Assembly: GCA_964016985.1 (NCBI GenBank)
Contig: OZ024823.1
Location: 112,801,459-112,865,458 of the forward strand
Direction of reading: 5' to 3'
From: Anodontia alba
Taxonomy: Eukaryota; Mollusca; Bivalvia; Lucinida; Lucinidae
DNA length: 64,000 bases
Shown: positions 9,997 to 20,924 of the stretch, one piece after another
Position numbering within the stretch: position 1 is the first letter of the stretch
How the letters are laid out: each line of letters opens with the position of its first letter
Notes under the pieces: model-generated
Database searches by the model: none
What the model saw: the letters and a program-made list of their open reading frames with translations, nothing else
What the model was told of the DNA's origin: nothing
Made by a program: the position numbers and the translations under genes

Positions 9997-11601
9997 TCTG
10001 CTGCAAATCTGCTTAGGGCTTTAAGGGTTTACATCAAAATCATTAACTTATTAACTTATCTTGTGCTGTGGCCCTAGCAGTAAATTCTAAGCTATCAAAA
10101 CAAGGAACACTAGCAGTAAATTCTAAGAATAAAATCATGAACACTATCAGTAAACTGAAATAAATCATGAATGCTAGCAGTAAACTCTAAGCAAATCAGC
10201 TAATGAGCTCTAGCAGTAAATTCATAGAACTAATCATGAACACTAGCAGTAAATTCATAGAAGCAAATCATGAACACTTGCAGTAAATTCATAGAATCAA
10301 ATCATGAACACTAGCAGTAAATTCTTAGAATCAAATCATGAACACTAGCAGTAAATTCTTAGCATCAAATCATGAACACTAGCAGTGGTTCTAAGCAATC
10401 AAATCATGAACACTAGCAGTGGTCCTAAGCAATCAAATTGTGAATACTAGCAGTGTTCCTAAGTAATCAAATTATGAACACTGGCATAAAGTTCAAAGTA
10501 TCAAATCATGATGACTAGCAATCAAATCATGAACAGAAGCAGTAAATTGTAATCAATTATTACTGTTCAACAAATATTGTAAAATGAGATTCTTACAGAA
10601 TATATGTAAATTTTTTTGAGACTAGATTTTTATCCAGCAACTGCCACACTAAGCATTCTGGTTAAAATTTTCAGTAGACAATATTTTGAAGTATTTTCCT
10701 TCCCAGGAATCAGAGTTTGACATTCCATGCAAACTGTCTCCAATGGATACAATTTGCATGAAATGTCAAATCCTGTTTCCTGGACAAACAAGAAAAATGT
10801 CATAAAATTGTTGTCTACTGAATTTGCTTTGGTATAAATTAAACAAGACACATTTTCCTCATTGCTTCCTCATAAATATATAAATATGTCTTAACTGTCT
10901 TAAATGTCACAGAAAAGTTCTAAAGAACATATCAATAAGCTGATAATTTCAAAAAGCAACTACATGTATAATAATCCTTAACTTAATATTGTAATTTTGA
11001 ACTCTTAACCCTTAAAGTGCCAATCACAACTGCAGCAGATGACATTTTGATTTTTTTTTTTTCAAAGTCTTGACGGAAGATTCATGTGAAATGTCAACAC
11101 ATTTTCTCTGAAAAAATAAAAATTTGAATGTTGTTGGCTACAAATTTTGCTTGGCACTTTATCTTTTGTTTGTAATATAAAAAAAACCAACAACAAAAAA
11201 ACACTGTTTTGACAGGATTCTGAAATGCTTTGGTAAATTATGTAAACAATAAGCAAACCATAAGCAGCCAGATTGAGTAAAAGGAATGTCATAGCCCCAG
11301 ATAAGATGGTGTACATGTAGCACCATACTGGGTAATTTAAATATTTTTCATACTTTGATTTGGAGTTTTATGGTCCAGTCAACAATGTTAAAGTCATGTT
11401 GAGCCGGTCAGTCAACCTACTCACACCTTTTCCTGGGCAAGCTTAGTTCTCTAAGCAGTTAACCAGTACTTGTGCACATTCTTTTGCCAGCTTATTTAGT
11501 CCATGAAAACGTATGTTGTGGGTACTCATTAAAAGTGCCTCAGCAAGGTGGTTCAACTCCTTCGAAGGAGTGTCCACAACATGTTTTCATAGAGAAACAA
11601 G
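9997..11601 (+). repeat. 1.6 kb tandem duplication, copy 2
   Basis: This is the second copy of 8391-9996, shifted 1605-1606 bp. It carries the same nested repeats: minisatellite 10072-10550, family C 10645-10833, family D 11007-11163, SINE tail 11365-11495 and family B 11505-11598. After it the sequence returns to unique GAAGATATCAATATTTGTG. Confidence 0.95.
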
Positions 11602-11654
11602 AAGATATCAATATTTGTGTTGAAAAAAAAGCACCTTATCTGGAACTATGAATG

Positions 11655-11917
11655 TTCTAATGCTAAGCATGCTGGGAAAATATTACAGTTGACAACATTT
11701 TGAAATATTCTTATTTTTTTCCAGAAAACAGAGTTTGTTGTTTTATGTCGTTCAACCTTCTCCCATGCCTTGGACTGGCTGTGTTCCCTGATTGTGTCCT
11801 CCTCCATCTCCATATTTGTCAATTCATGCAAATTGTCTCCTATCCTGATTTCCTGGGAAATATCAGAAAAATATCACCCTTTTTTCATCTGCTGAGTGCC
11901 CAGATTTTACTAAATGA
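11655..11917. mobile_element. Family C element with ~100 bp inserted at its centre
   Basis: AAGCATGCTGGGAAAATATTACAG starts it and ATCTGCTGAGTGCCCAG ends it. In the middle, unrelated sequence (GTTTTATGTCGTTCAACC to CCTCCATCTCCATATTTG) replaces the left hairpin arm. The remaining half reads TTCATGCAAATTGTCTCC. Confidence 0.65.
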
Positions 11918-11927
11918 CATGTATGGT

Positions 11928-12105
11928 AAATGTCCTAAAATTTTGTACACCAAAGTTTCTGACAAAATGGCATATGCAAACAGTGCAGGGTCTACACAGT
12001 TTGCCATTCCACAAAGCATTTTAAGAAACAACTGCATAAAAAGCTATTTAAGTAAAAAAAGTAATGAATAAATTAAAGTAGTCAAAGTTTTAGGACATTG
12101 TAACA
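11928..12105. mobile_element. GTAAATGTCCTAAAATTTTG-type MITE
   Basis: Left terminus TAAATGTCCTAAAATTTTG and right terminus CAAAGTTTTAGGACATTG are inverted repeats. The interior has CATATGCAAACAGTGCAG and TTTGCCATTCCACAAAG. A related copy lies at 49150-49395, where the central CCCAGATCAGACTGC hairpin is intact. Confidence 0.65.
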
Positions 12106-12264
12106 AAAGTTGTTTAATATCACATTTACTATTGGGCTGCACCATGCGAAAACATGTCTTTGGGCATATGCAGACACTGAAGGTCCAGTGTAATCAGGGC
12201 CTTTACGTACCGTCCACTTACAGAATCACTGGATACCACAGAATGTATGAATGGAGAGCAAAGG

Positions 12265-12512
12265 CCCGGCCCCGAGGTTATAAAACATTTTTCATGCTCA
12301 ACTCAGCTAAGCATGAAATTTGTCCTGCTAATAAATATCAAATTGCTAACAATTGCAAATTCTTTCTTGCAAAACATTGCTGAGCATTAAAATTTCTCTG
12401 CTAATAAATATGAAAATGCCAACTATTGTTGGCATTTTCATATTTATTAGCAGACAAATTTTCATGCTCAGCTGAGTTGAGCATGAAAAAAGTTTATAAC
12501 CTTGGGGCCTGG
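12265..12512. mobile_element. Nested foldback: CATGCTCAACTCAGC arms
   Basis: Outer arms GGCCCCGAGGTTATAAA and TTTATAACCTTGGGGCC enclose TTTTTCATGCTCAACTCAGC and its inverse. Within lies a palindrome of AATAAATATGAAAATGCCAA and TTGGCATTTTCATATTTATT. On the minus strand the AATAAA lies ~170 bp past the stop of the transferase gene and could act as a poly(A) signal (inference). Confidence 0.8.
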
Positions 12513-12617
12513 ATGATACTTTGCAAACAAAATGTTCTGAATCTGTGCATTTTGCACATGTTCAAAGGCACTTTTTTGCTTGGTGAGACCCAATTAATTA
12601 AGGCTAAGCAGACTACC

Positions 12618-13859
12618 TCACTGAAACTTAAAAAACCTAAATAGTTGCAAGAGCCAATAAAAACTCTTCCTTTCATAACAGTCTGACGGAATACTGGGCC
12701 TCTGTCCAATCACAATGCTGCTGCAGAGATCTTCCCACGTCCGCCATTCTGCACAGATGGACCTTCCCCACATACCATAAGAGATGGATACATCCTGTTT
12801 GTCAATAATATTAATATTGTAATCATTATAAATCCCCTTGTGTAGACCCTCGTAATTTCCCCTTTTATCAAGGGTCTGATGCAAACAGGTCACAGAATCT
12901 GAAGCATCGATCACAGTAAAATTTTTGTGTCGGGCAAAAGCTAAAACCCAATTATCATACGCTCTACGCCCAACCACTAAAGGCAAAAAATTTTCCCAAG
13001 GAAAAAACTGATCTGTAATGAAGTAATCCAAAGCATCCGGCTGAAATCGTTCTCCGTACTTGACAACATATTCCTCCACTTCTTTTCCAAGCTGTGAATT
13101 TAGTTCTGTCAATAAACTAGCGAAAACATTTGTTCTTTTGCCAACAATAAGAAGTTTTTTCTTGTCTCTGAATTCACAGCGTATCTTCTGAAGAGTTTTA
13201 ACAAGTCCGTCAGAAAAGAGGAGATCACCATTAGCATATCCATAAAACGTGCTATCAAATTTATGTTGAGCTTCCAAAAACATGGAGGGTAAAACAGGGC
13301 AGTCAGCAGCTTCTTGGATCACTGGCAGTACTGTCCAGCCTGCTCGCTTACTTATCTGCTGAACTTTTGAGCAATTTGAAAATACAATCACATTAACACT
13401 AGGTAGAGACTTCCAATTCTGAAGAGTTCTATTGTTTAAACTTATTTTTTCTTTGTCATACATCCATGTTGTAAATATAGTGAGGAGTGACTTACTAGTC
13501 GGAATTGAACAAGCTCTGCTATTGCTTTTATTGATGCATTCATTATTTAGAGTTTTAATACTTTTTTGAAGCAATCTTAACTGAAATGACTTTTCATCAT
13601 CTGAAAGGTTGTTTAAGATTTCTATATCATCAATATGAGTCCTTCCATTTTCCTTTATCAGTTTCAAGGCTGGTCCGAGCAGAGATTCTAATGGGGGAGA
13701 CTTCACCTTGTATGTCAGATTTATCCGCAAAGAAAATGAAAAGATGACAATAATGACCAATGAAATGAAGCAGAGTTTCAACATGGAAATACGTCTCATG
13801 GTTTTGTGTCTGAATACATTCAAACAATTCATAGTTCTTTGTAGCTGACGAATAATCAT
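12618..13859 (-). CDS. Type II membrane nucleotide-diphospho-sugar transferase-like protein
   Basis: This is the only complete gene I trust here: 413 codons, uninterrupted, ending in TGA. A short basic cytosolic tail is followed by one membrane anchor at residues ~26-44 (KLCFISLVIIVIFSFSL), as in Golgi type II glycosyltransferases. The lumenal part starts with a strand-like LLTIFTTWMY (~125-134), followed by NVIVFSN (~156-162). YGYANGDLLF (~206-215) resembles the metal-binding acidic segment (YxNxDIIL-like) of GT-A fold sugar transferases. Later conserved-looking blocks are DALDYFITDQFF (~275) and VVGRRAYDNWVL (~295). N-glycosylation sequons occur at N47, N84, N110, N143, N162 and N313. Met21 or Met26 could also be the start, but Met1 keeps the anchor and a basic tail. 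It has no introns, which suggests a retrocopy or a member of an expanded single-exon family. Donor and acceptor are unknown. Fold assignment is by motif only. Confidence 0.82.
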   Translation of the reverse strand: MIIRQLQRTMNCLNVFRHKTMRRISMLKLCFISLVIIVIFSFSLRINLTYKVKSPPLESLLGPALKLIKENGRTHIDDIEILNNLSDDEKSFQLRLLQKSIKTLNNECINKSNSRACSIPTSKSLLTIFTTWMYDKEKISLNNRTLQNWKSLPSVNVIVFSNCSKVQQISKRAGWTVLPVIQEAADCPVLPSMFLEAQHKFDSTFYGYANGDLLFSDGLVKTLQKIRCEFRDKKKLLIVGKRTNVFASLLTELNSQLGKEVEEYVVKYGERFQPDALDYFITDQFFPWENFLPLVVGRRAYDNWVLAFARHKNFTVIDASDSVTCLHQTLDKRGNYEGLHKGIYNDYNINIIDKQDVSISYGMWGRSICAEWRTWEDLCSSIVIGQRPSIPSDCYERKSFYWLLQLFRFFKFQ

Positions 13860-14848
13860 TTTTAGAGTCAGAAAAATAAAGACACAGACTATTTAATGCA
13901 ATAAGCTTTTTTTTCTGGTTGCTGTTGTTATTTAGTTAATTTTTTAACAGAAGGCATATATCAAGAAACTAGAAACTTTTGAGATATTTCCATAATACAA
14001 GTAATCAAGTGATGATAAAAAGGCGCACATACCAGTAAGTATTCTTCATCTATATGATCATTTGTCTGTAGCTTCAAAAGAAATATTTATTCCAAACTCA
14101 AATTGTTACATAGTTAAGCCCTGTCCTAGATGGAAAACACATGGACAGTTAAATAAAGCCTCTTCAACAAACAGCCATGTCCTGGTCTTATGCCATATTC
14201 CATGTATCTGAACATGAGGAATAGCTGACAAACATACCGGTACATACATACTCTCATAAATAATGGTTTCTAAGATTTGTTTCTGTTAAACATTTGTAAT
14301 ACTTCTTAACCTAACTTTAGCAATGTGTCCGTTAGTTTTGTTTGTGTCTACACTGCCTTTTTCAGAAGTTTCTATATTAGCAGAAGTTATCAGTTTCTGA
14401 ATGGGCTCAGTCTGTTTCAGTTTTTGTTCTCAAGTTTTTACCTATTATTCAATCTGATCCCTTTGCTGATCTTTCCAAAACAAGTTGTCACCTGTCCGCT
14501 TTTTAACTGTATTTTCAATTCATTTTATTTTTAATCTAATGTCAAATATCTGTCAATGCATCTTAGATCCTGTCATTTATAAATATAAATCCATTGTACT
14601 TACAATGACCCCTGGCATTCTATAAATTATTCATCTTTTCTTCAGGTTTTCTGATGGCATGCTTACACAGAAACCACATCACCTTCTTATTTCATTCTCA
14701 CTTTTACTCACAGTTCTATTACGTATTGATTTCCACATACAACATATTTTTCGATTGATCCATACTTTGTTCGCAAGGCAAGATTCCTCTTTTCAGGTCT
14801 TTTCCACCTGAAAAGAAAAAAAACAACAACAAAAAACACAATACAGCA
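13860..14848. other. Upstream region of the transferase gene; no other gene recognised
   Basis: AT-rich sequence upstream of the minus-strand gene start. I see no clear TATA box, initiator or CpG cluster, and no ORF with recognisable motifs. A C/T-rich stretch with ATTTCATTCTCACTTTTACT lies near 14690. Confidence 0.4.
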
Positions 14849-15048
14849 TTAACTCTGGTCCTACTGAACCCGAATATGCCCTGCCTTTGCAAACAGTGTA
14901 GATCCAGACCAGTTGGCTTCGAAGAAACCAATTGGTCTGGATCTGCACTGTTTGTCATTAAATATGTGAATTTGTATCAACAACATGGATCAAGTAATCT
15001 AACTGGCTGAAAATTAGAAGTGGGCATGCCATCTTAATTAAGGGTTAA
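14849..15048 (+). mobile_element. Family A piggyBac-like MITE, copy 4
   Basis: TTAA flanks both ends. The hairpin arm is changed to GACCAGTTGGCTTCG, with the other arm GAAACCAATTGGTC; the two have drifted apart. The 3' TATTCAGCAGGACAAG segment is deleted, so the right end reads CTTAATTAAGGGTTAA. Confidence 0.85.
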
Positions 15049-15072
15049 CCATTACTTAGCTGCTATTGTAAC

Positions 15073-15271
15073 ACAGCTTCAGACAAGTGGGAATATCAGA
15101 AAAATACTTTTCTTATTGCTCCATGAAAACATGTTGTGGGTGCTCATAAGAAGTGCCTCGGTGAGGCGCTTCTTATGAATACAAACAACATAATTATGTT
15201 TTTTTCGTGGAGAAATAAAAAGAATTATGAGCAATTTTTGGTTGAAAAAAGGCACCTTATCTGGAGCTATG
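15073..15271. mobile_element. Family B foldback, near-full length
   Basis: The core is ATGTTGTGGGTGCTCATAAG folding on CTTATGAATACAAACAACAT around GTGCCTCGGTGAGGCGC. Arms continue through TTGCTCCATGAAAAC and GTGGAGAAATAA to GGTTGAAAAAAGGCACCTTA and CTGGAGCTATG on the right. The left outer arm is shorter. Confidence 0.82.
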
Positions 15272-15392
15272 CAAAACATTTTTAAGAAATAAAAATTAAA
15301 AAAAAAAAAAATAAACAAATGAAACGCACCATGGGAAAAGGTACCACCAAGGCATATATTAACAGCAAGGCATCAGCTTGCATTTATGCCCT

Positions 15393-15468
15393 GTCTGGTC
15401 ATTTTGTAAGCCTGCATCAAAGGCCCTATAGTATAGGGCCTTTGATGCAGGCTTACAAAATGACCAGA
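15393..15468. repeat. Perfect 37 bp-arm hairpin
   Basis: TCTGGTCATTTTGTAAGCCT continues to GGCCCTATA, a single G follows, then the exact inverse returns to AGGCTTACAAAATGACCAGA. No mismatch is visible in 37 bp. The arm sequence matches no other family in the window. A transcript would form a long dsRNA stem. Confidence 0.92.
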
Positions 15469-15867
15469 GTATAGAATATAACGGATTGCAACACAGACTC
15501 TGATTAGCTTGTGTGGGGATGTTCAGGCTTATCTGGACCACTGCTGTCCACAATAGCCTTCAGGCCTCCTTTTTGCATGATATGGCATTATATCCCGAAA
15601 GAATACATGTATAAATGTTTCAGCACAGTCAAGTCACATTATATTTTATTGTACGTGGATATATATTATATAACACAAAATTCGATATTTCTACCACTGG
15701 TGTAAGTGCATACAAAAGGTGGAAAAAAATGTTTTCCTACATTTAAGACATTTTGAATATTAAAGTTTATTTCATAACATAATCATCACTCTCACCTGTA
15801 AAATGTTCACAACATCTAACAGGAAATTTCATTCTTTTGATCAGATATCAATCTTCTAAGGTAATGG

Positions 15868-16058
15868 TCATAACAGCAGCTAACAGCTTTTCTTTTTTCA
15901 GAGAAAATAAGATTTGACATTTCATGTGAATTGTCTGTCTAGGCTGATAATTTACAGGACTAGGCAGACAATTCACAGTAAATGTCAAGCCTTATTTTCT
16001 CTGAAAAATAATAAAATAATTAAGGATGCCATCTGCTACAACTGTACAAGGCAGTTTA
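15868..16058. mobile_element. Family D foldback element
   Basis: Arms TTTTTCAGAGAAAATAAGAT and CTTATTTTCTCTGAAAAATA enclose TTGACATTTCATGTGAATTG and its inverse. The loop contains GGCTGATAATTTACAGGACT. Ends are worn: CATAACAGCAGCTAACAG on the left, ATCTGCTACAACTGTACAAG on the right. Confidence 0.82.
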
Positions 16059-16070
16059 ACACTTAGAACT

Positions 16071-16314
16071 CTGGATAAAATTGTCAGCAGATGACAATTT
16101 GAAATCTGTTTTTCTTATTTCTACCAGAAAAATGGATTTGATATTTCATACAAATTGTCTCTAATATTTTCTTATTTCTCCCAGAAAACAGGATTTGACA
16201 GTTCATACAAAATTGTCTCCATTAGAGAGAATTTGTATAAAATGTAAAATCCAGTTTTATGGGAGATATAAGAAAACTATCACCATCTGTCATCTGCTGA
16301 ATTAGCCCAGAGAA
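16071..16314. mobile_element. Family C element with partial left-arm duplication
   Basis: CTGGATAAAATTGTCAGCAG starts it and CATCTGCTGAATTAGCCCAG ends it. The left arm appears twice in tandem: TTTTTCTTATTTCTACCAG with ATTTGATATTTCATAC, then TTTTCTTATTTCTCCCAG with ATTTGACAGTTCATAC. This suggests an internal slip or partial duplication. Confidence 0.72.
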
Positions 16315-16400
16315 GGCTCTGAAGGTGATCAAGTCCTGGCCACCTGCTCACTCTGATTATTACTGTTATGGTAGTCTGGTACTATGAATCCGTAAGGCTT

Positions 16401-16561
16401 AGCATGCTGGGTAAACATTTCAGCAGATGACATTTTTTCTTACTCTTCCTAGAAAATAGGTTTGACATTTCATGCACAATTTGCATGAAATGTCAAAGCC
16501 TATTTCTGGGGAAAATACCAAAATATCATCACTGTGATGTCTGCTGAATTTGCCTAAAGAG
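16401..16561. mobile_element. Family C element, short loop
   Basis: GCATGCTGGGTAAACATTTC starts it and TGTCTGCTGAATTTGCC ends it. The hairpin is GGTTTGACATTTCATGCA folding directly on TTTGCATGAAATGTCAAAGCC; the GTCTCC...GGAGAC loop is deleted. Confidence 0.8.
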
Positions 16562-16584
16562 TGGAAAAGTTTGAACCTTAACCT

Positions 16585-16750
16585 CTCTGGGCAAATTCAG
16601 CAGACACCAAACTGATCATATTTTTTTTTTTTTTTTTTTTCTACACAGAAAACACTGTAGGTCTGACATTCGTTCAAAAGGTCTCCTAATTTCTGGAAAA
16701 ACTAATAACATATTTCAAAATGTTGTCTGCTGAAAATTTTACCCAACATA
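16585..16750. mobile_element. Family C element with T21 tract
   Basis: CTCTGGGCAAATTCAGCAGA starts it and TTGTCTGCTGAAAATTTTACCC ends it. Both are the same outer arm type as 3974-4152. A run of over 20 T interrupts the left arm and the core is eroded (TCTGACATTCGTTCAAAAGG). Confidence 0.7.
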
Positions 16751-16803
16751 GTTTAAATTTCAGCAAAAGCTGCCTCCTTTGTAACAAAAAGGCTGAAAAA
16801 CCA

Positions 16804-17014
16804 CTAACCCTGGTCCTGCTGAACCTGGACATATCCTGCTTTTGAAAATAGTGTAGATCCGGATCAGTTGGCTTAAGAAGCCACCTGATCTGGATCTGCA
16901 CTGTTTGTCATTCGGTATGTGAATTTATATCAACAATCTGGATTAAGTAATCTGATTGGCTGACAGTTAGATATGGGTGTGGCATCTTAATTTATTCAGC
17001 ATGACAAGTGTTAA
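16804..17014 (+). mobile_element. Family A piggyBac-like MITE, copy 5
   Basis: The left target site has mutated to CTAA while the right is TTAA. The hairpin centre is compact (GGCTTAAGAAGCC). Right terminus reads TTCAGCATGACAAGTGTTAA. Confidence 0.88.
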
Positions 17015-17079
17015 GTGTATCAAGTCCCCTCAATTCTCCATATATTTTGGGTACACATAAGAAATACCTTTCTTTGGGG

Positions 17080-17345
17080 AGATTATTGTCTAACTGGGCC
17101 ATATCAAGCAAAAACGTGCCTTCAAACATGCGCATAATGCACAGATTCAGCTCATCCTGCACATGAGCCAAGTATCATAGGGGACTTTGCTCTCCATTCA
17201 TATATTCTGTAGTATCCAATGATTCTGTTAGCAACTTAGCAGACAGTGACAGCTCAGATCAGACTGCTTGGATGCACAGGCTGATCTGGGTTTTCGCTGT
17301 CCACATATGCCCGACGACACATTTTCACACTGCCCGGGCAATATA
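17080..17345. repeat. Degenerate MITE of the GGGCATATG/CCCAGATCAG group
   Basis: It starts TGTCTAACTGGGCCATATCA and ends ACATTTTCACACTGCCCGGG. Inside are CTCCATTCATATATTCTGTAG and an inverted GACAGCTCAGATCAGAC and GCTGATCTGGGTTTTCGCTG pair. It is related in reverse to 3845-3960 and 12140-12270. Confidence 0.55.
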
Positions 17346-18450
17346 ATAAAGAAAAGAAAGAAGAAAAAGCGATGGTTAAGAAAATGATATCCCAACTGCT
17401 GTACACAGCTGAGTCAGCACATTGTCTGCATCACTGTTAAATGTAATAGCTCTAGACAAGAGGGACATTCAGGCAGGATTTTTCCCGATTCGTATTTTGG
17501 CAGGATTTACCCCCAAAACCATGTTCTGGACCCTCAGAATTTAGGGGTAAAGGTCCAAAATGATGCATATATTATCAATCTAAACTAAATTTTATGTATT
17601 TTTGGCTTTGAATTTTAATCCATTTCCCATCCAAAGGACAAGAATGATCACTATTTAGGCCTTCTAGAAAATAACATACCCCTAAATCTTATTATAGACC
17701 CTTACTTTCAGATGGGGAATCTCAGGGACCCTCATTTTAAAACCCTGGGGGAGACTGCATAAATATTTTTCTTATATCTAACATGGAAACACAGCTTCTG
17801 ATAATGTGATTCTTTTTTGAAAGATACATGTAATATTGTTATATATAGGGTGTTAAATTATTTTAAACATCATGTTTACTATGTTTCCATAAATAACTTT
17901 ATTTAATATGTTTCAATAAATAACTTTTTGGAACAACTTGTTTACAATAACATGTTGTTTATGTCCTTGATTCTGGACTGAGTTATTTTTGGCATATCAT
18001 AGAATATTTAGAAGTTTCTTGATTGAACCTAGAAAATAAGAGACGTCTGTAGCAAATTCTTTTTCTAGAACATTCTTTGATATTATATAAGGAGAAAAGA
18101 TTTTCATATGGGCATCTTTGTGTACTTTCACTGGAAATTATTCTGTACTGGATTACTTTACTATTTTATTCATTCTGGACTTAAATTCTGAATTCAGGAA
18201 CTTTAAATTGTGGGATCAGAAACTGTTATTCAAAGGATTTGTTTAATACATTTATAAATTCTCGTGGATTATTTCCGAGGGACTTTGTGACATAAATTTG
18301 AAAGGTACTGTTCACTTACATTCTTTTGTTTTGAATCTTATCTTATTTTTTGTGAATAAATATTGTTAATAATTTAAAGCGTGTTGCTGGTTTCACTTTC
18401 ATTTCTTTCTCGTTACGCCTGGCTCGTAAGAATATTAATACATGTATTTT
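17346..18450. other. No gene recognised; AT-rich spacer
   Basis: I find no ORF above noise. TTTCCATAAATAACTTTATT at 17886 and TTCAATAAATAACTTTTTGG at 17910 form a short direct duplication. The region at 17990-18380 is AT-rich without clear repeats. Confidence 0.4.
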
Positions 18451-18454
18451 TTTT

Positions 18455-18549
18455 TCTCCACATAACATATGTTGTGGGTACTTATTAGAAGCATATCTGT
18501 GAGATGCTTCTAATGAGTACCCACAACATATGTTTTCAACGGGATAAAA
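18455..18549. repeat. Family B foldback core
   Basis: CATATGTTGTGGGTACTTAT folds onto ATGAGTACCCACAACATATG around GAAGCATATCTGTGAGATGC. CTCCACATAA on the left is the remnant of the usual TTTCTCCATGAAAA arm. Confidence 0.85.
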
Positions 18550-18564
18550 GATATAAAAATGTAA

Positions 18565-19001
18565 AATGATAATACCCCACCATTATCGTGTCACAGGCAG
18601 ATAACTATCAAAAACTGACGAAATTCGTCTATTAGCAATCCCAAACCAGATCTTTTTAATATCAATGCATGTACATGTACCAAGTTTGGTGAAAATCACT
18701 TATTTACTCAAGTTAATGTCCAGAAACAAAAATACGGGTGTGTCTTGAGTAGATAACTGCATCAAAATTTGATGAAATTTGCTCATTACGTAGCAATCCC
18801 AAACCAGATCTCCTTAATATTAATGTATGTGTACCAAGGTTGGTTAAAATCTCTTGATATTTACTCAAGTTACCACCCAGAAACAAAAATATGGGTGTGT
18901 CTTGGGCAGATAACTCCATCAAAATTTGACGAAATTTGCCCATTAGCAATCCCACTTCAGACCTCCACAATATCAATGCACATACCAAGTTTGGTGAAAA
19001 T
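18565..19001 (+). repeat. GGCAGATAACTCCATCAAAATT-type tandem repeat, left part
   Basis: Three ~140 bp units carry CAGATAACT, AAAATTTGACGAAATTTG, TTAGCAATCCCAAACCAGAT and ACCAAGTTTGGTGAAAAT. The run stops at GGTGAAAAT and resumes at 22639 with CCATTGATGTTTACTCAAG. The continuous form GGTGAAAATCC is seen near 32330 and 34370, so the 3.6 kb between is an insertion. Confidence 0.85.
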
Positions 19002-19315
19002 GAAGTTTTTTAAAAGTAAAACATATTTTAACGAGTAATACTTAACCTATAGATAATGTGCTATTCTCTTCTGTTTTCACACCTTCCACAGAAAAAACAA
19101 CCTTTCAGTCGTTAATTAAAGTCTTAAACCAGAAGGTCCCTTAGGCAGTTACCTGTGTGACGTAACTCCTCCCGCTCAATTGATCATTTTGATTCTTTAA
19201 TGTGTAAAACAACAGACACAATTAGGAGATAAGCGAGGGTGGGCGGAGGGAGATAATTGATTATCTATAGGTTAAGTATTACTCGTTAAAATATGTTTTA
19301 CTTTTAAAAAACTTC
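19002..19315. repeat. Foldback at left end of the 3.6 kb element
   Basis: Arms at 19002-19056 and 19261-19315 are perfect 55 bp inverted copies, starting GAAGTTTTTTAAAAGTAAAA. The ~204 bp between holds the left TIR sequence with GTGACGTAACTCCTCCC. It may be an independent ~310 bp MITE or a duplicated, inverted terminus. Confidence 0.88.
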
Positions 19316-20270
19316 ATTTTAACTTCATAATACATTAACCTATAGATAATGTGCTAGAATTTGCAGAATAGGAGGGAGGTGTTCTCCTAATTCTAACACC
19401 AATAATATCTCACCACTTCTGGTTAAAGACTCAGGAAACTCAAAGGAATCAGATACATTCTAATTCTATATATTTAATAGAAAGAATGATCTAGATTCAC
19501 AAAATAGCATATCTTTAAGGTGTTATGATCTAACAACCTTATATATAATAGCAGACTCTAGAGGAAGCCAGTTCTTAAGTCTCAGAGACCTAACATGCCC
19601 CCCCCCCCACCCCACCCCCCCCCCCCCCCTCTTTTTTTTTTTGGGGGAAACAATAATTGGCTTCAAAAAGAAAAAGGAATCATTCAGACATAACATAACT
19701 ATTCCATCGCAAAGTAAGCTAGGAATGAAGAAATAATATTTTGAAAACAAAATTTGTAAAACAAAAAGCCAAGACCATATACTGTAAGTAGTCAATCAAG
19801 GGTCTTGAATAAATAAGGAAAAGTCTACTCGGTGGAGTTTCCTATAGATAACTGACATATGTAGATATTTTGGATAAAATTCTAGATATGTAAAGCTATC
19901 TAATTGTAATAGTCTCAGCTATTAGAATTATAAACTAATTAAATTCTATTAATTGGAGCAACAGGACAGTTTCCGATGAACAGACATAGACTTAAAATAA
20001 CCATAATGTTGTATAATTATTCCCCTTTGATCAAATTAAAGAAGGGGAGATAATAAAAGTAGATGAAGTTAACTTAACTATAACTCAGTTATCCATCAGA
20101 AGAAAAAGGTATAGACAAACATAATGGTTAAAAACTATTGCTAGACTAATTGTATTACGAATTTTTAGTCAGGGATGAAATATTAATAGTTATCACATAG
20201 TGGCCTAAATTCCCAACATTCAGCATGAAATATCTCGCGATGTAGATGGTCTACATGCATGCAAATGTGA

Positions 20271-20370
20271 TAAATCAGTTATACCATGGTTGTGCGCATG
20301 TACATGCGATAATGCACTCGCTCATGCTCGTGCATTATCGCATCGTACATGCGCATGAACCATGGTATAA
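20271..20370. repeat. Large hairpin, ~41 bp arms, inside the 3.6 kb element
   Basis: AGTTATACCATGGTTGTGCG and CATGTACATGCGATAATGCA return as TGCATTATCGCATCGTACAT and GCGCATGAACCATGGTATAAC around a TCGCTCATGCTC loop, with a few mismatches. It is GC-richer than its surroundings. Confidence 0.87.
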
Positions 20371-20924
20371 CTAAGACTTAACCAATGGATGTTCCATTGT
20401 CTTTATGTAAATAAAACTACCCAAAACCTCGACAATAACCATGGTTTATCTATAACAAAGTAGAAAGGATCTATTACTACTTTCTTGTCAATTTACTCCA
20501 TAGATTACATGCTGATTACATTTCGGGAGCATGTAGAAATTTTAGATTTCGTGTATATTTTTCTTCTTAGAACTAAGGATATTTTTATAGAGTTCACCTT
20601 TGTCTTACAGCCGAATAAGGTGAATATGTAAGAAGTTAATCTCTTTGTAGCGAATAAAAAGAGATATAAATTATATAATTATAGATGGAAGTATCATCTA
20701 CACTTTGTGAATGAATTGCGAATTTGATCTTAACGGATAATTCTTGATTCATTTTCAAGAATAAATATATATATAGAATTTTAAGTCTAGTTCAAAAAAG
20801 ACTTGACAGAGTTCAACAATATAAGGGGCTACTAGGTATTAGAACCCATCCCTGTCATTCAATAACCTATAACACAAGACTACACATGTCTATAGTGCTC
20901 AATGAATAAACATATATTGAGCGA

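Noticed and set aside
9025..11316. Pairs of identical 73- and 84-codon minus ORFs
   Set aside because: They run through family C and D palindromes and are repeated only because of the 1.6 kb duplication.
19600..19630. Poly-C tract as a regulatory G-quadruplex
   Set aside because: It is a plain homopolymer inside the long-TIR element with no gene nearby to regulate.
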